This document shows positions 7,496 to 15,428 of a stretch of 24,907 nt of DNA, piece after piece; position 1 is the stretch's first letter, and the number at the start of each line of letters is the position of its first letter. The DNA lies in NCBI GenBank assembly GCA_910586005.1, contig CAJUHG010000042.1, forward strand, positions 1 through 24,907, read 5' to 3'. A program made the position numbers and the translations under genes. The notes below the pieces were generated by a model. It had not been told where the DNA came from and did not search any database. It saw only the letters and a list, made by a program, of their open reading frames with translations. The DNA is from an uncultured Lachnospiraceae bacterium. GTDB lineage: Bacteria > Bacillota > Clostridia > Lachnospirales > Lachnospiraceae.

Positions 7496-7610
7496 GGTAC
7501 TCCCATATCTCACAGTACAGTCTACCAAAATTAATTTATCTTGTCAGAAAAAATTTTCTTTTCTATTTGATAATCATTGTGAGAATTTTTCCTGTGGGTA
7601 TGGGAGTGCC
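7496..7610. other. 115-bp inverted-repeat structure between convergent genes
   Basis: Outer arms GGTACTCCCATATC (7496-7509) and GGTATGGGAGTGCC (7597-7610) are complementary except at two positions, which can be G-U pairs in RNA. A second pair TCTCACA (7508-7514) / TGTGAGA (7578-7584) nests inside, around a 63-base AT-rich loop. A small hairpin TACCAT / ATGGTA (7483-7499) overlaps the left arm. It sits between the stops of the aldo/keto reductase and proA and may act as a bidirectional terminator, but the loop is far too long for a classical one and no T-run touches either arm. Confidence 0.55.
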
Positions 7611-7635
7611 AAAAGGTATTCTCTTTTTGTTTTAA

Positions 7636-8886
7636 TTATGATCTTACTTGTCCATTTCCATATATAATATATTTTGTACTAGTTAATTCCTTTAATCCCA
7701 TTGGGCCTCTTGCATGAAGTTTCTGTGTGCTAATCCCAATTTCTCCTCCAAAACCAAACTCAAATCCATCTGTAAAACGTGTCGATGCATTGACATAAAC
7801 TGCTGCTGCATCAATTTCATCTAAGAATTTTCTAGAATGATCATAATCTTTTGTAATAATTGCCTCGGAGTGACCCGTATTATATTTGTTAATATGAGCA
7901 ATTGCCTCATCTATATCAGACACTATTTTTACCGATAAGATATAATCTAGATATTCTTTTCCCCAATCTTCTTCTGTAGCTGGAACAATACTATGACATA
8001 CATTTTGACTTTGCTTATCTCCTCGCAACTCTACCTGTTTTTCATTTAATCTTTCTACAAGTTTAGGAAGTAGAGCATCTTTTATCTTTTCATGTACTAC
8101 CAGAGATTCACAAGCATTACATACACCAATTCGCTGAGTTTTTGCATTAAAAATAATATTTACTGCCATATCTAAATCTGCTGTTTCATCTACATAAATA
8201 TGACAATTTCCTGTTCCCGTTTCAATCACAGGAATTGTTGCATGTTCCACTACAGTTCGAATTAATCCTGCTCCTCCTCTTGGTATCAATACATCTACAT
8301 ACTGATTTAGACACATAAATGCTTCTGCTGTCTCATGGCTCGTATCTGTAATAAGCTGAATGGCATCCGCTGGAAGTTCACAGTTCACCAAAGCCTCCCG
8401 CAAAGCTATGGTTATCGCCTGATTGGAATGAAGAGCATCTTTTCCACCTCGAAGAATCACTACATTTCCAGCTTTAAAACATAAGCCAAAAGCATCTGCA
8501 GTTACATTTGGACGTGACTCATAAATAATACCAATTACTCCCAAGGGAACACGTCTTTGCCCAATCATCAGACCATTTGGACGTTGTTTCATAGATAATA
8601 CTTCTCCTATGGGATCTTCTAACCCTGCAATCTGGCGCAATCCTTCTGCCATTTGAGCAACCCTATCTTCTGTGAGCATAAGGCGGTCAATCAATGCTGG
8701 TGGCATTTGATTCTTTTTTGCCTGCTCTATATCAGAAACATTTGCTTTTAATAATTGTTCTATATTTGCCATAAGACAATCTGCAGCAGTTATCAGTACT
8801 TTATTTTTCTGATTGGAAGACAAAATACGCAACACTGTCTCTGCTTTTTTTGCATTTTCTCCAATTTGCTCTAATGCAATACTCAT
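7636..8886 (-). CDS. proA: gamma-glutamyl phosphate reductase (glutamate-5-semialdehyde dehydrogenase)
   Basis: ProA reduces gamma-glutamyl phosphate to glutamate-5-semialdehyde with NADPH, the second step of proline synthesis. The 416 residues show the ALDH-like fold: PLGVIGIIYESRPNVT (114-129), the RGGKDA loop, the RGGAGLI segment (203-209), GTGNCH, and the active-site region RIGVCNACES with the nucleophilic Cys at about 256. GGAGGG precedes the ATG. It is the last gene of proB - UPF0291 - cyclo-ligase - proA. A TTGGAA-18-TAAAAT pair in the 187-base gap before it (around 8980-9010) may be an extra weak promoter. Confidence 0.97.
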   Translation of the reverse strand: MSIALEQIGENAKKAETVLRILSSNQKNKVLITAADCLMANIEQLLKANVSDIEQAKKNQMPPALIDRLMLTEDRVAQMAEGLRQIAGLEDPIGEVLSMKQRPNGLMIGQRRVPLGVIGIIYESRPNVTADAFGLCFKAGNVVILRGGKDALHSNQAITIALREALVNCELPADAIQLITDTSHETAEAFMCLNQYVDVLIPRGGAGLIRTVVEHATIPVIETGTGNCHIYVDETADLDMAVNIIFNAKTQRIGVCNACESLVVHEKIKDALLPKLVERLNEKQVELRGDKQSQNVCHSIVPATEEDWGKEYLDYILSVKIVSDIDEAIAHINKYNTGHSEAIITKDYDHSRKFLDEIDAAAVYVNASTRFTDGFEFGFGGEIGISTQKLHARGPMGLKELTSTKYIIYGNGQVRS

Positions 8887-9073
8887 ATGATTCCCTCCAT
8901 ACTTCTTTGTTTTGTCATTCCTTAAATCTGTTACTTTTTTAAAGAAATATAACTTTTCTATCTTGAATTTATTTTACTCAAAATTTGGTTCCACTTCCAA
9001 AAATGAAATATACTGAAACTTTTTATGTTTTATTCTGTCTAACTTGTATTAGCGAAAGAAAAGAACACTGCAT

Positions 9074-9631
9074 TTATAAAAAATGATAAGGTTCATCTAC
9101 TTCTGTAATCACTGCATCCATAGGAATATCATGAGTTTCTCTGACAAGTGTTTTGACAATCTGAAATGAATATGCAATCCCAATTTTATGACATTTAGGG
9201 TATCTCATAAAATAACGGTCATAATATCCCCCGCCATATCCCATACGATTTTTATGGTTATCAAATCCTATCCCTGGAACAAATACAAGTGCATCTTTTA
9301 TATCCATAAGTTTTTTACTAGTAGGTTCCATTACATGAAACTTACCTTCTTGAAAACATGTGAATGAATCTACTTGATAAAAATCCATATTTCTTCCGTT
9401 GACTTTTGGAAATGCAATCTGTTTTCTAAAAGTCAACGCTGTTTCTGCTAAAGGTAATAGATTTACTTCTTTTCCTAGTGGATAATAGAAATAAATCACT
9501 TTTGCCTGCTGGAACCATATATATTCTTTTAACTTATCGCAAATTTTTTGAGACATCTGTAAAACTTGTTCTTTTTTAAGCCTCTCTCTTTTCTCCTTTA
9601 ACTTTACTCTAATTTGCTGTTTGGTTTCCAT
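9074..9631 (-). CDS. 5-formyltetrahydrofolate cyclo-ligase family protein
   Basis: The enzyme converts 5-formyltetrahydrofolate to 5,10-methenyltetrahydrofolate with ATP, recovering folate. The 185 residues have the basic N-terminal K/R-rich helix (QQIRVKLKEKRERL), the YFYYPLGKEVN folate-pocket segment, FVPGIGFD, and the diagnostic GYGGGYYDRY loop near residue 135. The start overlaps the end of the UPF0291 gene by 23 bases, with AGGGG six bases upstream. The neighbours proB and proA are metabolically separate, but this order recurs in Lachnospiraceae. Confidence 0.93.
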   Translation of the reverse strand: METKQQIRVKLKEKRERLKKEQVLQMSQKICDKLKEYIWFQQAKVIYFYYPLGKEVNLLPLAETALTFRKQIAFPKVNGRNMDFYQVDSFTCFQEGKFHVMEPTSKKLMDIKDALVFVPGIGFDNHKNRMGYGGGYYDRYFMRYPKCHKIGIAYSFQIVKTLVRETHDIPMDAVITEVDEPYHFL

Positions 9632-9830
9632 ATTTTTCCCCTAAATTTTCTGTAGTTCCATCTGGATTTACTACATCAATATTATTAAGTTGTGCTCTTA
9701 AATTTCTTCTTATTATTGCAATATATTCTTTTCTCAGCAAATCTTGTTCTTTTTTTTCTGCCTCTGTCAGTCCTTCCGCTTTGGATTTTCTTGCCAATAC
9801 ATTAATTCTATCGATTTTACTTTGTTCCAT
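9609..9830 (-). CDS. UPF0291 / DUF896 small protein (YnzC-like)
   Basis: This 73-residue protein starts MEQSKIDRINVLARKSKAEG. The family hallmark is a helical hairpin [KxxRINxLxxKxKxxGLTxxExxEQxxLRxEY], all of which is present, followed by a flexible tail with NVDVVNPDG-like INVD region (NNIDVVNPDG). The function of the family is unknown; in Bacillus subtilis ynzC lies in a LexA-controlled operon. I chose ATG 9830 because GGTGAG precedes it and because family members start here; a frame opening 13 codons earlier adds an unrelated segment. It overlaps the cyclo-ligase start. Confidence 0.9.
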   Translation of the reverse strand: MEQSKIDRINVLARKSKAEGLTEAEKKEQDLLRKEYIAIIRRNLRAQLNNIDVVNPDGTTENLGEKYGNQTAN

Positions 9831-9941
9831 ACTCTCACCAAACCACAAGCCAAAATACTTGTAGCACAAACATAAAACATATACGTTTGTATCATATCCT
9901 TTCTTCTTTTTCCTTTTATGGCAAATCTATGCTATTCTGGC

Positions 9942-9969
9942 AATATCATATTGATACTATGATATTATA
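9942..9969 (-). promoter_or_regulatory. 25-bp palindrome at a predicted start site before the UPF0291 gene
   Basis: AATATCATA (9942-9950) and TATGATATT (9958-9966) form a perfect 9-bp dyad with a 7-base spacer. A minus-strand TATAAT (9964-9969) overlaps one arm, placing the predicted start inside the dyad, but the -35 is poor. This is a candidate operator for a promoter within the proB-proA gene run. Confidence 0.4.
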
Positions 9970-10029
9970 ATCGCTTCACAATAAACTATAATAACCTAAG
10001 TTCATTCAGGTATACCATGTCTAATAACA

Positions 10030-10878
10030 TTATACCATACTCTTTTCAATAAAATCTGCAATATAAAAATCTTCATCTAAATGCTGTTTAAATAAAGTTC
10101 CTACAAATTCTCCTTCAAAAATCTGATGAAGAATCCCTACATCTTCCCCATTTGCAATAATCATATCTGCCCCAGAAAGTGTTGCAATTTTAGCTGCTGT
10201 AAGTTTTGTCTCCATGCCTCCAGTGCCTACATCACTTCCTGTTGTACCTTTAGCCATAGAAATCACCTCTTCATTTAGCATATCTACTTCTTCTATTAGT
10301 TTTGCCCTTGGATTCTTATGTGGATCATCTGTAAATAAACCATCAATATCTGATAATAAAATCAATAAATCAGCTCCCACTAAGGATGCCACTAAAGCAG
10401 AGAGCGTATCATTATCTCCAAATTGCATTTCATAAGTAGAAATGGTATCATTTTCATTTACAACTGGAATAATTCCAAGTCTAAATAATTCTTCAAATGT
10501 ATTTTGTGCATTTTTTCGCGAAACATTATCTAATATGGTTCCCTTTGTCATAAGAATTTGTCCTGCTGTTTGATGATATTCAGAAAACATTTTTTGATAT
10601 GTCATCATTAGTCTTGCCTGCCCAACTGCAGCACATGCTTGTTTTGTAGAAATGCTATCTGGACGTTCTGAAAGACCAATCACTTTACGCCCAACAGCAA
10701 TGGCCCCAGAGCTTACAAGACATACATCCATTCCCTGATTACGAATGTCACAAAGTTCTCGCACTAACTTTTCAATTTTTCCCAGATTTAACCTTCCTGT
10801 TTCCTTATGATGAAGTGCAGCAGAACCAATCTTTACTACCACTCTTTTTTTATCTTTAAAATATGATTTCTTTTCCAT
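10030..10878 (-). CDS. proB: glutamate 5-kinase (no PUA domain)
   Basis: ProB phosphorylates glutamate at the gamma position, the first and regulated step of proline synthesis. The amino-acid-kinase fold is complete: RVVVKIGSAAL near the N-terminus, VSSGAIAVG, NENDTIS, FGDNDTLSALVA, TDDPHKNPRAK and GTGGMETKLTAAKIA. The protein is 282 residues; it lacks the roughly 100-residue C-terminal PUA domain of the Escherichia coli and Bacillus enzymes, as is usual in many Clostridia. Start 10878 is chosen over ATG 10890 because GGAGAG lies just before it, whereas no ribosome binding site precedes 10890. It heads the proline/folate gene run. Confidence 0.95.
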   Translation of the reverse strand: MEKKSYFKDKKRVVVKIGSAALHHKETGRLNLGKIEKLVRELCDIRNQGMDVCLVSSGAIAVGRKVIGLSERPDSISTKQACAAVGQARLMMTYQKMFSEYHQTAGQILMTKGTILDNVSRKNAQNTFEELFRLGIIPVVNENDTISTYEMQFGDNDTLSALVASLVGADLLILLSDIDGLFTDDPHKNPRAKLIEEVDMLNEEVISMAKGTTGSDVGTGGMETKLTAAKIATLSGADMIIANGEDVGILHQIFEGEFVGTLFKQHLDEDFYIADFIEKSMV

Positions 10879-10940
10879 GTTTCTCTCCATTTTATTCTAA
10901 TGTTTCTATTTTATTTTTATCAAATTTAGGCAAAAATACT

Positions 10941-10958
10941 TTCATTTCTTCAAATGAA
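10941..10958 (-). terminator. weak hairpin between the PF06541 gene and proB
   Basis: TTCATTT (10941-10947) and AAATGAA (10952-10958) make a 7-bp stem with a 4-base loop in a 77-base gap. On the minus strand TTTTT follows a few bases later. The stem is AT-only apart from two pairs, so termination here would be leaky at best. Confidence 0.3.
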
Positions 10959-10967
10959 GCATGCAGT

Positions 10968-12302
10968 TTACTTTAACATATCTGTTCTTTTTGCACTTGG
11001 ATAAACTTGTTCCATTCGTTCATCTGGAAATTGCTGATCAATCCAAACTTCCACTGAATTTTGAGGTGTCATTCCTTCTGCTCTTTCTCCATATCGTACA
11101 AGAGCAACAGTGGAAATTGTTATATTACACACCATAAATATAAGAAACAAATAACTTAAAGATTTTCCAATCTTTTTGGGTACTTTTTCGATCCATTTAG
11201 ACATCAAAGGATAAGCCTGTTTCATCCATACCCAAGCTGCAATCCCCCAAAAGAAACAATACAAAAGATTAATTCTTCCACCCAAGTTAAATGGAATTTT
11301 ACTGTAATCCCAAAATATAGTTCCAAAAGCAAGTTCTGTAAATACACTGCAAATATATTCATAGGCTCCACCCAAAAGTGTTCCTGCTAAAAAAATATAG
11401 CGGTCCTCACGATCTTTGTAACGATAAAGTAAGATGGTAGCCCCTGCAACACCAATTCCCCATACTAAACTGAAACTTCCATAAATTACACTACTTCTAC
11501 TCATCCATCTTCCCATAGAAAAACGACAAAAAATAGTCTCTACTATATCACCTAAAAATGCTCCCCAGAAGAAAATCCATACAATCTTATGAAAGCTACA
11601 TCCATAGGCAAAGACTGTTTTTTGTCTCAGCAATTCCTTCTTTTCTTCTTCTGTTTCTGCTTTTTTATGTTTTAAAGCTGGAAAAGCACGATTCATACGT
11701 TTATGTATTATATTTATAATTATTATTTGTAAAGAGCGAGAGGCTTGATTTAATCCTTCTGCAATTTCTGACATTGTTTGATACTGGTGCTTAATTTTTA
11801 GCAATGCTCCAACTGTCATAAAAACATCTATTGCTAGAATAAAAAAAATTACAATTAAAACCACTATACCTGCTAAATATGGTAATTTTCTTAGTAATGT
11901 GACAAACAAGGGATTTATAAATTTTATCACAATAATGCCAAAAATTCCCCAAATAATAGCAGTTGCAAGGCAAATATAGCCACCCGCCTGAAACTTTCTT
12001 CCAGAATAATCCCAAAGCTTTAAATGAAATACTTTTTCTAGTAGTAGTCCTGTCAAAAGTTCTGTAACAGTTCCCACAATCATACAACCTAAAAATAGAT
12101 AGAACCACTCCTCTCGTAAGGAGTCCATAAAAATTAACATAAAGGCTGTAGAAAATCCATACACTGGACACCAAATTCCATTTAAAAATCCCCTATTTAT
12201 AAATTCTTTTCTTCCTGCCGCTGCATAGATTACTTCCAAGCACCAACCTAGAAAGCTGTAAAAAAGAAATATCCATGCAATTTCATAACTAGTATATATC
12301 AT
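10968..12302 (-). CDS. PF06541-family integral membrane protein with internal duplication
   Basis: The 444-residue polytopic membrane protein belongs to the family labelled putative ABC transporter permease (PF06541), for which no transport role is proven. The protein is a tandem duplication. Unit 1 (about 16-125) has FLGWCLE, NRGFLNGIWCPVYG and WDYS...F.AGGYICL...WGI. Unit 2 (about 247-358) has FLGDIVE, SRSSVIYGSFSLVWG and WDYS...FNLGGRINL...WGI. A cytoplasmic-looking charged linker (about 200-232) joins them, and the last 60 residues are hydrophilic. AGAGGA precedes the ATG. It lies between MATE and proB with no obvious partner. No ATPase is nearby, which argues against an ABC transporter here. 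Confidence 0.85.
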   Translation of the reverse strand: MIYTSYEIAWIFLFYSFLGWCLEVIYAAAGRKEFINRGFLNGIWCPVYGFSTAFMLIFMDSLREEWFYLFLGCMIVGTVTELLTGLLLEKVFHLKLWDYSGRKFQAGGYICLATAIIWGIFGIIVIKFINPLFVTLLRKLPYLAGIVVLIVIFFILAIDVFMTVGALLKIKHQYQTMSEIAEGLNQASRSLQIIIINIIHKRMNRAFPALKHKKAETEEEKKELLRQKTVFAYGCSFHKIVWIFFWGAFLGDIVETIFCRFSMGRWMSRSSVIYGSFSLVWGIGVAGATILLYRYKDREDRYIFLAGTLLGGAYEYICSVFTELAFGTIFWDYSKIPFNLGGRINLLYCFFWGIAAWVWMKQAYPLMSKWIEKVPKKIGKSLSYLFLIFMVCNITISTVALVRYGERAEGMTPQNSVEVWIDQQFPDERMEQVYPSAKRTDMLK

Positions 12303-12328
12303 ATGTTTTCCTCTCTTGTTTTTATAGT

Positions 12329-12383
12329 ACCATGCGTTGCATGGTGTGTACTTTATTGTAAGAACACCAAGGACGTTCTTGCA
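12329..12383. repeat. double-hairpin repeat, copy 2
   Basis: ACCATGC (12329-12335) / GCATGGT (12339-12345) and TGTAAGAAC (12357-12365) / GTTCTTGCA (12375-12383) form two hairpins in the 111-base gap between the MATE and PF06541 genes. The sequence aligns with copy 1 (2859-2914) over its whole length. On the minus strand the first hairpin can extend by AGTAC / GTACT with a three-base bulge, the kind of imperfect stem found at IS200/IS605 ends. Confidence 0.6.
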
Positions 12384-12413
12384 GCAAATTTATACATCAA
12401 GTCTAAGAAACAT

Positions 12414-13808
12414 CTATTTCACAACAATATTTTGCAGCCAAATTCCTTTTTTTACAAGTACATAACCTAGAATACATTTTAAGGTTTCAATCAATTGGCA
12501 ACTTAAATAAATTCCTATAATGGGAAGCTCCGTAAAATTTGCTAAGGCATAAGCAAGTGGAATATCAATTGCCCACACGTACACACTATCAAATAAAACA
12601 GTAATCCAAGTTTTCCCACCAGAACGCAAAGTAAAATAGCATCCATGCATAAATGCATATAAAGGCATACATCCAGCAGCAATCAAAATAAAACTTGTTG
12701 CAAGAGATTGTACCTCTTTGGATGTATTGTAAATCAATGGAAAGAAGGGAGAAACTAATGCTAGTAAACTCCCAAATACAAAACAAGTGGCAACTGTAAA
12801 TACCAAAAGTTTTCTGTCAGTATCTTTTGCTTCTTTCATTTTTTCTGCTCCTAATAGCTGTCCCACAATAATAGAAATAGCACTTCCTATAGACAGAAAT
12901 ACTACATTAAATAAATTGGATACTGTACTTGAAATATTAAGCCCAGCAACCACTGATAAACCTCTGATAGAATAACACTGTAATAAAAAAGCCTGTCCTG
13001 TAGACCATGCAATTTCATTTAACATAATGGGAATTCCTTTTTGTATAATATGTACTGTTAAATTCCTAGGAATCCGAAAACTATGATATACTTGTATAAT
13101 AAAAGGATGTTCTTTTCTATGAATATAAGTCCAACAAACTAATACCATACACTCTATCACTCTAGCAATATCTGTAGAGATTGCTGCTCCCACTGCGCCT
13201 AAAGCAGGAAATCCAAAGTTTCCAAATATCAATAAAAAATTTCCCATTAAATTTATTAACACCGCAAGAACCCCCGCTTTCATAGGCAGTAAAGTTTCAC
13301 CTGTCTCACGAAGTGTACTTGCATAAGTCTGAGAAATAGCATAGGGCACCATACCAAAAATCATTACAGATAAATACTCTTTTCCATATTCCAATGTTTT
13401 TACAATATCCCCACTCTGAGCACCATCATGGAGATAAAGCATAATTAGATTATCACCATTTAGCAAAAACAGACTGATTGCAAATGCAGCCATTATAATA
13501 CAAATAATAAACTTAAATCGAAACGTATTGCGGATACCTTCCTGATTTCCTTGACCATAATACTGTGCTGTAAAAATTCCTGCACTAGAAACTCCACCAA
13601 ATACACAAATGTTAAATACTGTCATAAACTGATTTACAATGGCAACGCCACTCATCTGCTCTGTTCCAACCTGTCCTACCATAATATTATCTAACAGACT
13701 GACAAAATTAGTAATACCATTTTGTATGATAATAGGAACAACAATTAGTAGAACCATCCGATAGAAGGACTTGTCACCAATATATTTTCTTAAAAAATTC
13801 TGTTGCAT
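12414..13808 (-). CDS. MATE family efflux transporter
   Basis: The 464-residue, twelve-helix antiporter exports drugs or toxic compounds using a Na+ or H+ gradient. The start of the first MATE repeat is clear (PIIIQNGITNFVSLLDNIMVGQVGTEQMSGVAIVNQ region, residues 25-60), and the second repeat begins near 255 (KGIPIMLNEIAWSTGQAFL). It follows the DUF1287 gene by 15 bases, with AAAGGA before the ATG, so the two are co-transcribed. The substrate is not predictable. Confidence 0.93.
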   Translation of the reverse strand: MQQNFLRKYIGDKSFYRMVLLIVVPIIIQNGITNFVSLLDNIMVGQVGTEQMSGVAIVNQFMTVFNICVFGGVSSAGIFTAQYYGQGNQEGIRNTFRFKFIICIIMAAFAISLFLLNGDNLIMLYLHDGAQSGDIVKTLEYGKEYLSVMIFGMVPYAISQTYASTLRETGETLLPMKAGVLAVLINLMGNFLLIFGNFGFPALGAVGAAISTDIARVIECMVLVCWTYIHRKEHPFIIQVYHSFRIPRNLTVHIIQKGIPIMLNEIAWSTGQAFLLQCYSIRGLSVVAGLNISSTVSNLFNVVFLSIGSAISIIVGQLLGAEKMKEAKDTDRKLLVFTVATCFVFGSLLALVSPFFPLIYNTSKEVQSLATSFILIAAGCMPLYAFMHGCYFTLRSGGKTWITVLFDSVYVWAIDIPLAYALANFTELPIIGIYLSCQLIETLKCILGYVLVKKGIWLQNIVVK

Positions 13809-13823
13809 AATCGTTCCTTTCGT

Positions 13824-14510
13824 TTAAGATATTCTATAATGTCCCACAATATCTTTTCTCTTTTCTAAAATATCTTGCTCATAGCTAGATTGCCTTTTAT
13901 TATTATGATGTATAATATAGGGTACACCATTTTTATTTCTGCGATCAGACACAATTCCAATGTGTTTTTTAAATATAACAATATCACCACCTTGCCATTC
14001 CTCAATAGCACTTATCTCTGTAGTCAGTGAAATGGCAGTATGTTCAAAGTATACTTTTAAATTTTTTACTCTGCGAAAATCAATATTTTCATCTGGTTCT
14101 TCTATTTCATAATCTTCCCCATTTGCTGAAATATCCTCTTGTACTAGTTGCTTCAAATCGTAGCCAGCGCCTTTTAATGCAAATGCCACCACATCTGTAC
14201 ATACCCCATAACCATCATCAGGATAACCTGTATTATAATATTTACTCTTATATTTTGGTTTGGTATTGATATATGCAATAGCTTCTAGCAAAATATCTGT
14301 CTGGTCGTCCTTGCCATCATTATCTTTATCTACTGCACTGGTATATCCCTTGATAGTTTTTTTATTTTCATCTTTTTCCATAAGTTCTTGATATTTATCA
14401 GGCAACCTTTGTGCACTAGTTTTTTGTGGACTTACTTTCCATATAATAATGCAAATAATAATAACAAATATTAAGATTACTACTCCTAAAAAGATATGCT
14501 TTCTTTCCAA
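13824..14510 (-). CDS. membrane-anchored DUF1287 protein with EF-hand-like motif
   Basis: A single N-terminal membrane segment (about 7-25) puts the rest outside the cell. The body matches DUF1287, a family related in fold to NlpC/P60 papain-like hydrolases: YGVCTDVV (Cys104), PDxNIDFRRVKNL (139-151), GGDIVIFKKHIGIV (His183), IHHN and a terminal IVGHYRIS. The Cys/His pair is consistent with a cell-wall hydrolase, but activity is not shown for the family. Residues 61-68 (DKDNDGKD) are a DxDxDGxxD calcium-binding loop. The start is TTG, supported by AGGA just upstream and by the need to include the membrane segment. It precedes MATE in an operon. Confidence 0.85.
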   Translation of the reverse strand: MERKHIFLGVVILIFVIIICIIIWKVSPQKTSAQRLPDKYQELMEKDENKKTIKGYTSAVDKDNDGKDDQTDILLEAIAYINTKPKYKSKYYNTGYPDDGYGVCTDVVAFALKGAGYDLKQLVQEDISANGEDYEIEEPDENIDFRRVKNLKVYFEHTAISLTTEISAIEEWQGGDIVIFKKHIGIVSDRRNKNGVPYIIHHNNKRQSSYEQDILEKRKDIVGHYRIS

Positions 14511-14558
14511 TTTTCCTGTTCCCTTCTAAAGCCAAACTATTTGTTGCTATTGTAGGGC

Positions 14559-14602
14559 ATACCCTCTCAGGCATCCCATTATGCCATGCGGCGTATATAA
14601 GA
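14559..14602 (+). repeat. short intergenic repeat, copy 1 (ATACCCTCT...ATGCCAT type)
   Basis: This shares with 15244-15289 (opposite strand) the blocks ATACCCTCT, CCCAT-N-ATGCCAT and CG, then GT and ATATA near the end. It lies in the 160-base gap between the DUF1287 and GNAT genes. GGCATA and TATGCC within it on the minus strand can pair. Next to it is a perfect palindrome TTCCTTATAAGGAA (14621-14634). Confidence 0.5.
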
Positions 14603-14670
14603 CATACTTTTTCTTTCTATTTCCTTATAAGGAATAAGGATAAACTCTTTTTTATTATTCTAAAAGTATA

Positions 14671-15117
14671 CTATCGTTCCTTTATCATCTCCATATAAGG
14701 CAATTCCTGATAGCCACATTTCTTATATACAGTAATTGCTTGTGTATTGCTTCTCTCCACTTCTAATTTAAAGAGTACTGCTTTTTCTCTAAAATTTTCT
14801 TCTAAATATTGAAAAAATTGTGTGCCAATTCCTTTGTCTCTATATTCTGGCTGAATATAAATATCTTCAATCCAAATACAAACACCTCCAAATTCTGTAG
14901 AAAAACTTTTTGCAATCATTGCATAACCTGCAACATTCTCTTTTTCTTTAAATACAAATCCTTCTATATATGGATTATCATTGACACATGCCTCAATATC
15001 ACATTTTAATACTTCTTGGGATACCTGATGTAAGACAGCAGGAGAATTATAAAACACTTGCATCATAGACAGTACGATTCTAGTATCTTTCTGTTCCATC
15101 TTCTCTATTTTAATCAT
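14671..15117 (-). CDS. GNAT family N-acetyltransferase
   Basis: This 148-residue acetyl-CoA-dependent acetyltransferase has the motif-A loop QPEYRDKGIGTQFFQYL (about 92-108), and then ALFKLEVERSNTQAITVYKKCGYQEL, the usual strand-helix-strand end of the fold. EDIYIQPEYR marks the beta-4 strand. The acceptor is unknown; small GNATs act on amines, amino acids, peptides or drugs. AAAGGAAC precedes the ATG. It has its own promoter and probably forms a single-gene unit. Confidence 0.92.
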   Translation of the reverse strand: MIKIEKMEQKDTRIVLSMMQVFYNSPAVLHQVSQEVLKCDIEACVNDNPYIEGFVFKEKENVAGYAMIAKSFSTEFGGVCIWIEDIYIQPEYRDKGIGTQFFQYLEENFREKAVLFKLEVERSNTQAITVYKKCGYQELPYMEMIKER

Positions 15118-15142
15118 AATTTAATGTTCCTTTCAAATTGCA

Positions 15143-15171
15143 TTTATAATATTGAGTATTTGACTCATCAA
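15143..15171 (-). promoter_or_regulatory. predicted promoter of the GNAT gene
   Basis: TTGATG (15166-15171), a 17-base spacer and TATAAA (15143-15148) on the minus strand. The spacer holds the dyad TGAGT-N5-ACTCA. A second upstream pair, TTGACA (15200-15205) with TAAGAT (15177-15182) at 17 bases, may be another start. Confidence 0.55.
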
Positions 15172-15243
15172 AAGCTATCTTAAAGGGAATTTGAATCTCT
15201 GTCAAGGTAAACATGCTTCCTTAGCAAAAGCTACTAAGCATTA

Positions 15244-15289
15244 TCTATATGACACCTCGAATGGCATCATGGGGTCCCCCAGAGGGTAT
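15244..15289 (-). repeat. short intergenic repeat, copy 2 (ATACCCTCT...ATGCCAT type)
   Basis: This is the reverse-strand partner of the copy at 14559-14602. It contains TGGGG/CCCCA, a near-perfect GC stem unlike the AT-rich surroundings. A larger hairpin lies beside it (ATGCTT 15213-15218 / AAGCAT 15236-15241 with TAGC/GCTA inside). Together with the terminator at 15301-15362 it fills the 311-base gap between the GNAT and YdjM genes, where I see no credible gene. Confidence 0.5.
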
Positions 15290-15300
15290 ATAAAAAGAAA

Positions 15301-15362
15301 CAGTCACATGAAACATTGCATATACAAGATATTATCTTGTATTCAATTTTTTAAAGTGACTG
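15301..15362 (-). terminator. terminator of the YdjM-family gene
   Basis: CAGTCAC (15301-15307) pairs with GTGACTG (15356-15362) and encloses a second perfect hairpin ATACAAGAT / ATCTTGTAT (15322-15342). On the minus strand the outer stem is followed by TTTCTTTTT. It lies 67 bases after the YdjM gene stop. Confidence 0.65.
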
Positions 15363-15428
15363 CTCCTTTGTTTATCTTATCAAATGAAATGTAAATCCTT
15401 TTTATCAATTACTGATATATTTCCCTGA

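Noticed and set aside
7564..7582. Partial Fur-box match (GATAATCATT) in the aldo/keto reductase-proA gap
   Set aside because: Only about 12 of 19 positions fit, and it lies between convergent stops where no promoter is expected.
9870..9895. LexA-like sequence AAC-N6-GTT before the UPF0291 gene, tempting because Bacillus ynzC is LexA-controlled
   Set aside because: The spacer is six bases rather than four, and the flanking G/C of a Gram-positive LexA box is missing.
10879..10967. Proline T-box leader upstream of proB
   Set aside because: The gap is only about 90 bases, with no T-box core sequence and no specifier-type stem.
15191..15394. Plus-strand 67-codon frame between the GNAT and YdjM genes
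   Set aside because: It runs through a repeat, a promoter and the YdjM terminator, has no ribosome binding site and no recognisable protein features.
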